From the NCBI GenBank assembly GCA_963921795.1, contig OY997653.1, positions 62,643,932 through 62,707,931 of the forward strand: a DNA stretch of 64,000 nucleotides, in the 5' to 3' direction. The notes under the pieces are model-generated. The model saw only the letters and a list, made by a program, of their open reading frames with translations, was not told the origin of the DNA and did no database searches. Position numbers and translations under genes: made by a program. Shown here piece by piece: positions 11,859 through 23,026 of this stretch. This DNA is from Nannobrachium achirus. Its lineage: Eukaryota > Chordata > Actinopteri > Myctophiformes > Myctophidae. Position 1 is the first letter of the stretch. The number at the start of each line of letters is the position of its first letter.

Positions 11859-12026
11859 ACGTGTGACACACCAAAGACAACGTGTGACACACCAAAGACA
11901 ACGTGTGACACACCAAAGACAACGTGTGACACACCAAAGACAACGTGTGACACACCAAAGACAACGTGTGACACACCAAAGACAACGTGTGACACACCAA
12001 AGACAACGTGTGACACACCAAAGACA
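11859..12026. repeat. 21-bp minisatellite, 8 units
   Basis: Eight units of ACGTGTGACACACCAAAGAC(A), nearly identical. Because 21 is a multiple of three it gives false open frames on both strands. Confidence 0.95.
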
Positions 12027-12392
12027 GCAAGTCCGCAAACTCAAAACGTATCACGAATAAATCATGCTCAACTAACAGCGTGAGGAGACAGACACTGCAA
12101 GCTGTCTGTGAAATGACTGATGAACTCAAAAGAACAATTTTTGGCCTTCAGAAAGGCCAGAAATCTGTGAGGCATTAAAAATCCCACTGGTGAAACTCTG
12201 TTCGGAGTCTGTCCTTATTATTATTGTTATGCCAAAAATACTGACTTTATTGGATGAGCAAAATGACCTGAGAGGTTGCAGCGGAGTCAAGACGTGCTAC
12301 GTTCCTGTTTTGGTTGCCTGATGATTCCCCCACCTGCAGGCCAGATGTTCCATGCCTGGGCACTGGGTGACCTCATTCCTATGGCCAAGATT
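12027..12392. other. Intergenic, nothing recognised
   Basis: No gene or repeat identified. Confidence 0.4.
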
Positions 12393-12496
12393 AGGGACGT
12401 GCTGGGCCCCTGATTCAGCCCGGGAAAAAGAGTTGTAGGCCCTCATTGCGCGCTATAGAGAGAGATCTCTCTCTATAGCGCTGCAGCTACTCAAAG

Positions 12497-13400
12497 TAGG
12501 GTTGTTCGATTAATCGATTTTTAATCGTAACCCGGTTTTTTTCCTTTGGAAGATTTAAAAAAATGGAAATCGTAAAATCGATTTTCACTTTAATTAGGGA
12601 AATTCTTACTCATTGGAGCCTTGCACGCACAAAAAGTACACAGCCCCGTCCTCCTAAAGCAGGACGACAAGGTCCGACACCAAATTAATACTACTTTCTA
12701 TCTGATGTGTAATTTCTTTGATGCGCGTTTAGCGCACGTCAGACTGAGCAGAGTTCACCACCGCACTAAGTCACTGCGCTCACTCGCGATGGTTCAAGCA
12801 GCAAACAGAACAAAACGCTGCTGAGCTGGTAAACTTACTTACTTGTAGTTTGAAAGAAGCTTATTAATTCTGTGTTACCCACCTACTGACTGTAGTCTAC
12901 TCCTAGTCCTACTGTCCCTGTCACTGTGTTAATTTTGCGTCGGGAAGCGAAGCGCTTCGCCTCCGTTTACAATCAGTCAACATCTCCGTGCATGAGTGGT
13001 GCAGGGCAGGGGCGTAGCCAGGAATTACATTTTGGTAGGCGAAATGCCTACCAAAATGCCTCACCAGCCTCCAAGAGCTGGCTTGTTTTGGCTGTTTTGT
13101 CACTCACTATTGATAATGAAACACTAAGGACGCTAAGTTGTATGTGATTGTTGCACAACTAAAGTTATTATTATTAATACCCTTATTGTTTTATTGCATT
13201 TTGCTATTTGGCTATATAAAAAAAATCAAAAAATGAAACAATAATGAAAAAAAAATCATTTCCTTGCATTTTTTAAATGAAAACAAAATAGTTGAAACAA
13301 TGTATTATTCTTTTAACAAAAAATCGAAATCGAAATCGAAAATCGGGATTTCAGAGAAAATAATCAAGATTTTATTTTTTGGCCATATCGAACAACCCTA
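12497..13400. mobile_element. hAT-type element, TAGGGTTGTTCGAT ends
   Basis: Ends TAGGGTTGTTCGATTAATCG and CCATATCGAACAACCCTA, flanked by perfect 8-bp ACTCAAAG (12489-12496, 13401-13408). 904 bp, AT-rich with ATCGAAATCGAAAATCG words. Contains a fragment GGGGCGTAGCCAGG at about 13010 that looks like another element end. No transposase. Confidence 0.82.
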
Positions 13401-13465
13401 ACTCAAAGATGTGCCATTTCAGATCATGACAAGTGACAATCCAGTGGGCCAATTACATAAGTTAT

Positions 13466-13728
13466 ATTTTGTCGTTGTCGAGTGGAAACCTTGTATGTCC
13501 AAAACCGTTTGTTTTGTATTTATCATTTAAAAATGATTTAAACTAGTGAAAACAGCCGATCTACAAGCACACAACGCCTCGAACCGTGAGGCGTTGTGTG
13601 CTTGTAGATCTGCTGTTTTCACTACTTTTGTGCAACGGCCTTGTATGATGAAGCAGGGCTTTGCTTTGCGAAAAGAATTTACACATTTGAAACTTAGAGA
13701 TACAAGGTTTCTGCTCGACAGTGACGAT
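13466..13728. mobile_element. Family C palindrome unit inside family G
   Basis: GTCGTTGTCGAGTGGAAACC at the left and CTGCTCGACAGTGACGAT at the right; palindrome 13545-13623, arms in GCACACAACGCCTCG form. Same position within G as in the 62 kb copy. Confidence 0.7.
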
Positions 13729-14035
13729 TTACTTTGTACCGTCATTTTATTTATTTATTTTTTTAACGGCCGGCCTGGACCAGGCCGGGAATGAACCGGC
13801 CGTTCGGGAGTTGTCCCGCTTTTCCCAATGGCCAGCACGTCCCTGGCCCAGATGTTTTTGTCTACGGCTCCAGTTGTGTTGAGCCGGGCCAATCACAATG
13901 CCCAAGGAAAGGCCTCTTCACGTTGCAGTCAGCCTTTGAAATCGATAGTTACAATTACAGATATGTAACAAAGTAAGCTCTTTTTTCCATTTCTTTTTTC
14001 AACATATATGTCACAGGGTTATTGGTGGTATAGGG

Positions 14036-14467
14036 CAGCGGTTCTCAACCTGACTCCCCAAATTATTTTGGGGGGTCCCCAGATGATTAACTTAATGTGC
14101 AACATTGTTTTCTCACTCAACAGTAAACAAACCAACATAAAGTTTAAGTGAATAGAGGGGATCTGCACATTTCTAAAGTGACAATTTAAGGACTTTTTAA
14201 TACATCTAAATGACAAATTAAACATTGGTAAAATTGTCAAATATTAGAGGCTGAAATTGTAAAAATAGCTGATCTACAAGCTCACAGATCTGCTATTTTC
14301 ACAAAAGAACCGTGTTACACAAAATGTAAAACCTCAACTCTTAGTGCTCGTCAGGGTGGGGGGGTCCCCAGGGTGGGGGGGTCCCCAGTCAGGGTGGGGG
14401 GGGGGGGGTCCCCAGTTAAAATGTGATTATATTGAGGGTCACGGCCAGAAAAGGTTGAGAACCACTG
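14036..14467. mobile_element. hAT-type element, family B2, with palindrome
   Basis: CAGCGGTTCTCAACCTGACT to AAAGGTTGAGAACCACTG, target duplication GTATAGGG/GTTTAGGG (7 of 8). Shortened palindrome 14259-14302. The segment GTCAGGGTGGGGGGGTCCCC is locally triplicated (about 14350-14415). Confidence 0.75.
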
Positions 14468-16474
14468 GTTTAGGGCTGTCCAAAATTGGGATCAGCATTA
14501 AGACTCAAATATCTGGCCTCGGTCGGGCTCCATCCACTACTATCAGTGCTAGCTAGCCCTGGCACTGTGTCAATGTGTGTGTGATCTGGCAAGGGGAAGA
14601 GTTGTGGAGAGGTCAGCCAACAGCTTCTTCTACTGCCATCATTAAATCAAGAGGGATATCACAACTGTCGGTGGTGCGTTTAGCACCCCTTGGCAGAGAC
14701 AGAAGCTCTTCCAGTCGGAACTCACTAATCCAGCAGAGATTACGTTGATGGCAATGCTCTACCAGCGAAACATTGCCCATTTGTATTTTGGCCATAGTAT
14801 ATTATTTATTTTGATTATTGGTACTAGTCATTGTCCAGTCCAAAGTGAAAATCTCCCGACCTTGATTCTCAAAGCTCTGAGCTTTGATTGGCTTTACATA
14901 AAACCATATTTGATAGATATAACTATCACCTACAGTTGCTGATTATAGAGAATGTTATATAATTCTAATCAGGTCTTTATATCCTGCGCCATGAAGAATT
15001 ATGCGATGGCATGACACGCATCACAAATCATTTCTTTGAATAGTCATCATCTTACTTACAGTATATGAACAGAGTTGACACAAGGAACTGACACTCTCTA
15101 ACTTCTGCTGATTATATAGGAAGCATCACTGAGATTAGTGGATAATTAGGGCAGAAGGAGACAACTGAATGTTGTGTCATTGAGCGCCCTGGCGACTCCG
15201 GTGTCCATGGAAGTGTGCACTAACGAAGTTGCATAGCGGGTGGTTTTAGGAACCTACACGCTTTCCTAAATCTGTGTTGCCAAAATACACATTTTAGGGA
15301 AATAGCAACAACACACTAAATGCGCAAATGGGCAGCGGGTATAGCGTCCCCAAAATAACATTTAGGGATAGAGCAAGTTGCCTTGCCCGCTGCGCATTTA
15401 GCGTGTATAGGGTGAGGATAATGGGTAACGGGTGGCAGAGATTAGGGCCCAAGGTTTCTTCCTGAATGTGACAATTTGTTTTCTAGTTTCTGAACTCTGC
15501 ATTTATTTAAGGAAACATCAACACAATGAACACGTGGTTATCTGTTTGGTGTGCAGAGGCTCAGCGGGACATCGTCATGGCTGTGGGACAGATCTCAAAC
15601 AGACAGTGAAGGCAAAGACACTGTCAATTACAACCCACTTAATGAATCAATTTCAAGGCCGTGAGATAACATGGAGGCCCCTTGGCGTGCCGTGAAGGCA
15701 TTGTTTTATTTATTTTTCTCTGAACAAAAGCGTTGGGATGGCAGCTGATCTGCGATGCAACGGGGAAGAAGACAGCAAGCAACCTCCAGGCGCTGACAGG
15801 CATAATTTGCAATCACGTCGACAAACAAAATATGTAAATGAGGTGTAGTTAAAGAAGCAAAAATAAAGGAAACTCCGCTGTCAAACAGGCAACCGTTTCT
15901 TTCAGCGGGAACAAGAAAAAGAAGATTCAGGCTGCAATTGTTGATTATTTTCTTCGATTATTCTATCTTGAATGGTCGAGAACCATCTTTGATGAGGTGA
16001 TGTCACAATGATGTGGTGTTACAATGTCAACAGTGTGACAACAGCTATAGACTATAGACATTGAGGCGTTACAGAAGGACGGAAGGACGTACGGACAAGA
16101 TGTGACGGTTTTCATAGTTAACTGCGACCTCCGGTTGCAATTATACAATAATAATCTGACAAAAAAGTGGAGACTATTCCATTTTTACTATTCTATCCTA
16201 AATCGATTATTTCCATGCAAACAGGTAACCGTCTTGTCAGCCTCATCCAAGAAAAAGATTTCCTCCTCTGGATCAGACGTTGTGCTGCCTGCGTGGCGTG
16301 GCCTGGTCGTTGCATCCAGCAGTGAAGAACAATGACCAGGACACACATCTCCCCCTTCATCCCATTACGCAGTTTCCTCTTCCCCTGCGAACGTCCCCAC
16401 TGGATGCCTCCTATACTTATTATAACTTTACGGATACCTCCCTCAAGAGCTGAAGGAAATCACGAGATCAGAGC
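14468..16474. other. About 2 kb without gene or clear repeat
   Basis: The longest apparently single-copy stretch of the left half. No frame with protein-like composition. Around 15318-15404 CTAAATGCGCAAATGGGCAG faces an inverted GCCCGCTGCGCATTTAG, a loose hairpin. Confidence 0.4.
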
Positions 16475-16514
16475 TCTATAGGGTATTTGGGCTGCAGTAT
16501 ATAATGCCATACAT

Positions 16515-17073
16515 CAGGCGTCTTCAACAGGGGTCCGGGACCGGGACCCCTAGGGGGTCCTCAGAGTTACTACAGGGGGTCCTCCAAATCTTTGTGTGAT
16601 AGAAACTTTTGTTTTTTTCCTGAGAACTTTCGCCAAAAATAGCAGATCTACAAGCTCACAACACCTCGCGCTGCGAGGCGTTGTGAGCTTGTAGATCGGC
16701 TATTTTAGGGTTTAGTGTAGAGGGGAAAAAGAACTTGGGACACTGCTCCTCAGATTTTGGCCTAAAATCACGCAAAGCGGTACACGGTATCTCTAAAGTC
16801 ACGTATGTCATTAAAATGGATCTGTCCCATTTCCCATATTCCCTCCTGATTGGCTACCATTGCCTTCTAAAGTTTGTGTATGCGACGTGACGGTCGCTTA
16901 ACGCTTATCTCCCGATTATCTGAAAACACAAATTGACATGAATCCAAAATACACTGATGATTGTGCTGTCAAACGATGAAACTATATGGAATCTATGAAC
17001 AGGTTGTGGGGGTCCATGCTTCATCTCTCTCTCAACTAAGGGGTCCTTGGCATGAAAACGTTGAAGACCCCTG
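16515..17073. mobile_element. hAT-like element, family F, with palindrome
   Basis: CAGGCGTCTTCAACAGGGGT to AACGTTGAAGACCCCTG. Palindrome 16635-16706. Bracketed at a distance by a perfect 22-bp direct repeat beginning CTATAGGGTATTTGGGCTGC (16476-16497, 17074-17095). Part of its right half (ACACTGCTCCTCAGATTTTG to about 16920) is also found in the 25, 30 and 36 kb dispersed repeat. Confidence 0.65.
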
Positions 17074-17095
17074 CTATAGGGTATTTGGGCTGCAG

Positions 17096-17790
17096 ACAGA
17101 GCTCAGTACAGTATGTATACCACACATAATATTTATCAATTATCTTCTTGCGAATTATCATCCTATCGATTGCGTTTTTGATTCATCATCAATAAGTGTG
17201 TTTTTTGGGAGGGATATATATTTTCTATATACAGTATCAACCAATCAACACAAATCTATTTTCGATACTTTCACCAAAAGGCCTTTTAAAAGCCCCTGCC
17301 TCTCTAACATTTTCTGCACGTCCTCTGCTGTGATTCACCAGCGATTACAATGGACGGCAACGTGACTCAACATGTTCCACAATGCATTGGCTGATGAAAG
17401 CATACTGTATACCTTACAAATAACAGACATGTTGTGAGAATATTGTGGGAAGATCCTCCATAATCCTTGTCACTCTCCCCCTTTTCAGCATCGTCTCTGT
17501 GACACCGTTAGGCTAACAGCTGTGCTCCTCGCGGAAACAAATGAATAGTTGACGATCTCGCCTGTCTCGCGTTTCCCAAACGTTGGGTTTTGGGTAGCGA
17601 GTAAATAACCATTATATATTTTGTTTTTAATTATCATTTAAAAAGATTTTCTAAAGATTTCACCCCCACCCCAAAACATGACTTCATAAATTAACTCATT
17701 CATAAAACAATTTTCTAAATAGTTTCTTAAATATAGGTTGTTGTTGTTTTTGTTTTTTGATCAAATAAATTCCATGAATCTTTTTAGAAG
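17096..17790. other. Intergenic
   Basis: No coding sequence recognised. TCTCGCGTTTCCCAAACGTT at about 17567 may be a decayed hAT end belonging to the palindrome that follows. Confidence 0.35.
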
Positions 17791-17852
17791 TAGTGAAAAT
17801 AGCCGATCTACAAGCTCACAACACGTTGCTTGTAGATCTGCTATTTTCACTA
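17791..17852. repeat. Palindrome module
   Basis: TAGTGAAAATAGCCGATCTA ... TAGATCTGCTATTTTCACTA with a shortened centre. Followed by GTTTGGGTCCAGGGGAAACA, a flank also seen after 22885-22946. Confidence 0.75.
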
Positions 17853-18175
17853 GTTTGGGTCCAGGGGAAACATAACATTTATGTATTCTACAGTTATGCA
17901 CAGACCTGGCAACAGATTCATAAGCTGCATTCACCTTCATTCAGAGCAGCGGAAGATAAGTAAACATTCCATGTCCTTTGATTTAAGAAGTCAAATGAAA
18001 TTGAGAATTCTACATCACTAACAGCCAAGTTTGTTATTGTATTTTTTGTCTGGGGAAAAAAGGATGACTAATAATCTCAAGTTGCATAGAAATAATTGAA
18101 CAAAGGTAAATAACTTATAAAAGGTGTAATTTGCTTGTGAAATGATTGCACTGCTTGGGGAGATTCAGATCTAGG

Positions 18176-18861
18176 GCTGTCACAATTATGAGATTAATTG
18201 TTTCTTAAATAAAAGCGATTAGCGATTTAATTGTGTTTCTGTCATTGAACGTTGGAACATTATGAACAAAATGTACATTTTCTGTTTGATTACAAGCTAA
18301 AAAATCGTGTTGCATTGCGACTAGGGTTGGGAACCTTTAGGATTGTACCGATTCCTAATCCTTAACGGCCCCCTTTAACGATTCCTATAGGGTCTGTAAC
18401 TCTAAGGGCTCTATTATGATCCAGGTCTTATGCCTTATGCCTTAACTTCTTTGCCTTTTTTTTACTATTTTGAAAAACATTTTTAAATACTTCAAATGCT
18501 GATCTACATATGCACGTTGTGAGCTTGCAGATCAGCTATTTGAAATATAAAAAGGAATATGTCTATATAGTAAAAAAAGGCAAAGAAGTTAAGGCATAAG
18601 GCATAAGACCTGGATCATAATAGAGTGTACAAATGGAACCGTTTTGGTCCTTGAAATAAAAAAAGTTTGAAAACTATGGGCATTGTAACTATATAGCAGA
18701 AGTGAAGTCCACATACCAGCTCCGACAGTGTAAAAGATCCGGTTCCTTCTGATTCCGGATCCCAACCCTGAATAAATATTGGAGATTTTTTTCAACATGG
18801 AATTTATTATGACGATTATGCTAAAATAATTGTGATCGTCTCAAAGGATTGCGATTAGGCG
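18176..18861. mobile_element. Family A element interrupted by nested insertions
   Basis: TAGGGCTGTCACAATTATGA starts a family A copy; its other end resumes at about 18785 (TTTTTTCAACATGGAATTTA, then GCGATTAGGCGATTATGTAA). Between them another element with TAGGGTTGGGAACC and GGATCCCAACCCT ends (about 18322-18770) is inserted at the remains of the central palindrome. Confidence 0.65.
18410..18625. repeat. 216-bp palindrome
   Basis: Left arm CTCTATTATGATCCAGGTCT ... faces its inverted copy ending GACCTGGATCATAATAGAG. Both arms contain CTTATGCCTTATGCCTTAAC or its complement. The centre is a degenerate version of the common palindrome (TGCTGATCTACATATGCACG ... GCTTGCAGATCAGC). Confidence 0.85.
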
Positions 18862-19790
18862 ATTATGTAACAGGCCTGTCAGGCCTAATCACACCACATA
18901 GAATAGATTATGTAACAGGCATGTCAGGCCTAATCACACCACATAGAATAGATTATGTAACAGGCATGTCAGGCCTAATCACACCACATAGAATAGATTA
19001 TGTAACAGGCATGTCAGGCCTAATCACACCACATAGAATAGCTTATGTAACAGGCCTGTCAGGCCTCATCACACCACATAGAATAGATTATGTAACAGGC
19101 CTGTCAGGCCTAATCACACCACATAGAATAGCTTATGTAACAGGCCTGTCAGGCCTCATCACACCACATAGAATAGATTATGTAACAGGCCTGTCAGGCC
19201 TAATCACACCACATAGAATAGCTTATGTAACAGGCCTGTCAGGCCTAATCACACCACATAGAATAGATTATGTAACAGGCATGTCAGGCCTAATCACACC
19301 ACATAGAATAGCTTATGTAACAGGCCTGTCAGGCCTCATCACACCACATAGAATAGCTTATGTAACAGGCCTGTCAGGCCTAATCACACCACATAGAATA
19401 GATTATGTAACAGGCATGTCAGGCCTAATCACACCACATAGAATAGCTTATGTAACAGGCCTGTCAGGCCTCATCACACCACATAGAATAGCTTATGTAA
19501 CAGGCCTGTCAGGCCTAATCACACCACATAGAATAGCTTATGTAACAGGCCTGTCAGGCCTAATCACACCACATAGAATAGATTATGTAACAGGCCTGTC
19601 AGGCCTAATCACACCACATAGAATAGATTATGTAACAGGCCTGTCAGGCCTCATCACACCACATAGAATAGTATATATATATATATATATATATAGATTA
19701 TGTAACAGGCCTGTCAGGCCTCATCACACCACATAGAATAGATTATGTAACAGGCCTGTCAGGCCTCATCACACCACATAGAATAGCTTG
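18862..19790. repeat. 45-bp minisatellite, ~20 units
   Basis: Twenty units beginning GATTATGTAACAGGCCTGTC (or GCTTATG, and CATG for CCTG) and ending CACACCACATAGAATA. Three variable sites (GAT/GCT, CCTG/CATG, TAATC/TCATC) are shuffled along the array. A (TA)n tract at 19671-19695 interrupts units 18 and 19. The unit contains the terminal sequence of the adjoining family A element. The 295-codon open frame is a consequence of the 45-bp period. Confidence 0.95.
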
Positions 19791-20087
19791 CTAATAATTA
19801 TCATCATTTTCAAGAGACAAGCTGCTCACACATACATGTCAAGACGGCCTAGAAGGTACAGCAGCAATTTATAGTTTTATGTCAGAAAGACTGACTGGCA
19901 TTATCTGGCTGCATTGAAGGGTATGATTCAACTTTTCATGGTTTATATTGTTTATAAATGTTCTTTTTTATGCAATAAAGCGTGATATCGAATCGCAACA
20001 GTCGTTGAATCGCAGAATCGCAATATAATGAAGAACAATATAAATCGAATAGGCACCCTAGGTATCGAGATTGTATCGAATCAAGAG
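19791..20087. other. Intergenic with transposon-like remnant
   Basis: From about 19975, GATATCGAATCGCAACAG and ATCGAGATTGTATCGAATC words suggest a decayed DNA element, itself the target of the next insertion. Confidence 0.35.
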
Positions 20088-20096
20088 GATCGTCCC

Positions 20097-20561
20097 TAGC
20101 CTGGTTAATAAACCAGACTGCACAACACCACCCCCTGTTGGTAGTGGTGGTGTTGTGTAGTCTGGCCCTTCACATTAAATAAGCTTTTTCCACCAGCCCT
20201 CAGAGAGGGCGAGCCAATCAGGGCTGTAGGCTTGGGGCACATGGTGGGTGGTGGCCTGGTTCAAAACCATTCAGCCAATCAGGCGAGTCTGTGTGTATTC
20301 AAACACATTCCCCCTCCACTCTTATTACAGACATCAAACAGATTGTAGTCTTTGATGCTTTCAGTGACTAACGAGCTATTGACACTTGTATGGCTCAATC
20401 AATTACAGCAGCTCGCAAGCCCTTTGAAGTTCAGAGGGAGCAATTAAGAGCAAGTCAACTTAACATTTTTTAAACCACCCCTTGGAAATGAAAATTCTGC
20501 TCCCGAGGCCAGACTAATATCCGACACGCAGTGAGGAATTAGTATGAGCAACGCCAGGCTA
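20097..20561. mobile_element. Non-autonomous DNA transposon, TAGCCTGG ends
   Basis: TAGCCTGGTTAATAAACCAG to AACGCCAGGCTA, flanked by perfect 9-bp GATCGTCCC (20088-20096, 20562-20570). A CACAACACCACCCCCTGTTG hairpin lies near the left end and CCAGACTAAT is inverted near the right. Same TAG...CTA and 9-bp format as 7207-7654. Confidence 0.78.
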
Positions 20562-20570
20562 GATCGTCCC

Positions 20571-20800
20571 ACACCTGGGGTCAGAAAAGCACATCCATTA
20601 CTAATAGCAGCCTCACAGGAACCGGTGCCATCCTTAGTTTAGTCAGCCACTGATCAAGACATGGCTCCCACTCTGAGAGCTTTGTCTGCGTGGAAAACAG
20701 ATGGCCAGGCAGTTGGTGGGAATTTCAGCAACGCTCCGTACATGTTTTAGGGGTGAAGATTCAGAGTACGTGGGATGTCATTCATGCGTGTGTTTTGTTT
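20571..20800. other. Intergenic
   Basis: No gene or repeat identified. Confidence 0.35.
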
Positions 20801-20808
20801 TCGAAAAA

Positions 20809-20981
20809 GTCGTGAAAATGTGTGCAAATCTTTTGAATATATGTATTTTCAAAGCTAATGTTTCTAACTCAAATTTTGTTTCTGGGTACTCCCTGGAACT
20901 AAATATTTTGAGATGGGGGGTCTGTGGCCAAATACATATCATTTTGGGGGTCCTTCACATGAAAAGGTTTGAGAACCACTG
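20809..20981. mobile_element. hAT-like half element (family B1)
   Basis: GTCGTGAAAATGTGTGCAAA to AAAAGGTTTGAGAACCACTG; reverse of 11399-11570. Its palindrome side is missing. Confidence 0.6.
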
Positions 20982-21022
20982 ACATAGTAGTCTCTCAAGG
21001 ACAGACTGACTGAGCTCCATTT

Positions 21023-21346
21023 AAGTGAAAAGGACCTTTTCTTTGACGATGGCTGGCCAGATTGCTGACATAGAAACAAACATGGGTTTTTTCAAAAAAC
21101 CTTAGAAGGATTCAAAAGACACTTATAGAATCGGGTAAAAATTCTAAGTTTCACGATTTTTCAAAAATAGCAGATCTACAAGCTCGCAGCGCGTGAGCTT
21201 GTAGATCTGCTATTTCCACTATTTTTTAAATGTTTGAACATAACATTTTTCAACATGTAAACGATTATGACGATTATCAAAAACATTATTGTGATTATGT
21301 CAAATAATTGCGATTAGACGATTATGTATTAAGTGTGACAGCCCTA
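21023..21346. mobile_element. Chimeric element: family D half joined to family A half at a palindrome
   Basis: Left part (AAAAGGACCTTTTCTTTGAC ... CACGATTTTTC) matches the reverse of 63850-63990. The palindrome is 21163-21215. The right part (TTTTTCAACATGTAAACGAT ... GTGTGACAGCCCTA) is a family A end. Confidence 0.65.
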
Positions 21347-22340
21347 CCTGTGGAGCAGACAAACATGCCAGGCACATTTAAATCGTTCTAGCAGTCCGCT
21401 GGAGGCTGATGTTAATTTCGCACCCTGGTGTGTGTACTGTACTATATTAGGCTGATGAGCTGTACTAGCTTTCGCTTTGAGAGCAGTTGTTCAGCTTTGT
21501 TCTCATAATATCTTGTCAGTTTTTTGCTCCCAGGGCTCGCCATCTGTACAGTATGTTCTTCCTCCCCATTTGCAAGTGCACGGATTAGCCTGCCTTGTCA
21601 TTGTTGGGCGATGTTTTTATAGATTCCTTGCTCGCGCATGTCACAGCTGAAATCTGCGCTTTAAAAAAAAATCTTTAAATTCATTCTGCTTTCATGTGCC
21701 ATAATCCCCTCTAACACAAGCCGCCAATTAAGCCGTTACTGCAGCAGGGAGAAAGACGGGGAGGTAGATAATATACAGTAAAGGGAGGGGGAGAGATTCT
21801 ATGCATGGAAGATATGTCCCTTTAAGTCCCTCGTTTATACGTGGGTTTGTTTGACGACTGGTTGACGTAATAAGCTGAGCTATTTTTCCTTCTATCCATG
21901 ACTGACGGATATGAAAGGGCCTTGACATACAGGAAGCACCAACAGGGCTTCCGTCTTGTCCTTGGCTCCAACGTGGAACGGGCGTTCAAGAGAAATGTGC
22001 TACTCAGCGAGGCGTGCGTGGCTAATTAAAAACAGAATGCTTGTTGTACTAAGCCTGGCCCATGACCAACACTGCCTGCCACTGTCAGAAATATAGTCTT
22101 GCACTCAATAACACCTGCTCCCTTTATTCATGAACAAAGTGGTGGTGGAAAACAAACACAGGTGAACTTCCGGTCACTGTGCTTTGTTTTGTTTCGTAAC
22201 ATTTGTGTGTTGGATCAAGTAAACTCATCACAGATAAGAGGAGGGAGAGCTCTTGTATTTAGTCACTACTCACAAGTTGATGGGGCTCTATAATATATGG
22301 ATGGCCACATTATTTTGTCTGTCTAACACTTTGGTCCCTT
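21347..22340. other. About 1 kb without gene or clear repeat
   Basis: Nothing recognised on either strand. Confidence 0.4.
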
Positions 22341-22344
22341 ATAA

Positions 22345-23026
22345 CAGAGGTCTTCAACAGGGGGTCCGCGGAGGTACTGCAGGGGGTCCCCGAAATTGTT
22401 GCTTGATTAAACTTTTTTTTTGTCTTTATTTTTTCAAAAAATGCCATTTGTCTTTAAATATTTGTAAAACATTTTCCACATTTCATAAATCATGATTCGG
22501 TCCATTTTGAATAGCTTATACATGATTACTGTGCAACTGACAGATTGTTGATAGTATGTTGTAAAAACATTCTGTATGAGGTGGTGGTTCTCAAAGTGGG
22601 GTCCGGGGACTCCCTGGGGTCCTTATGGGGATTCCAGGGGGTCCTCAGCAAAATGTGGTATATAGCATCAAAATCAGTTCTGATATATAGCTGATAGACA
22701 GTATAGGGCTTATCTATTTTCAAATAGATAATCTATTTTCAAATAGCTGCTATTATGTAACATTCTTGGAAAAAGAATCAGATACATTTTAACCACCCAA
22801 ATCTTGCACAAAGTATTTTCAGATGGGGGTCCATGGCCAAAGAATGTTATACATTTTCAAAAAGATCTAAGAACTTTGAAGAAGTAGTGAAAACAGCTCA
22901 TAATGCGTTGCGATGCATTGTGTTCTTGTAGATCGGCTATTCTCTAGTTTGGGTACCAGGGAGACATTGGGAATTTTCTTTCGCGTCTTGAGCTAAAACG
23001 TTTGGGAACGAGGACCACTGCTTTAC
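22345..23026. mobile_element. Nested hAT-like fragments with a decayed palindrome
   Basis: AGAGGTCTTCAACAGGGGGT at 22347 and GTGGTTCTCAAAGTGGGGTC at about 22583 are two hAT-like starts; GTTTGGGAACGAGGACCACTG closes the region. The palindrome remnant 22885-22946 has lost most of its left arm. Confidence 0.5.

Larger units (their letters stand above)
12393..13844. mobile_element. Family G element carrying nested insertions
   Basis: Ends AGGGACGTGCTGGGCCC and GCCAGCACGTCCCT are inverted. A second copy is at 62119-62563. Inside are a perfect 32-bp palindrome (12450-12481), a complete hAT element (12497-13400) and a family C palindrome unit (about 13466-13728). The right part has GGCCGGCCTGGACCAGGCCG and GAATGAACCGGCCGTTCGGG. 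Confidence 0.65.

Noticed and set aside
13735..13870. GGCCGGCC-rich block as a CpG island or promoter
   Set aside because: The same block recurs at 62.5 kb as the right end of a family G element.
18849..19736. 295-residue frame of 15-residue repeats
   Set aside because: A 45-bp minisatellite without stops stays open automatically; it starts inside a transposon end and shows no gene signals.
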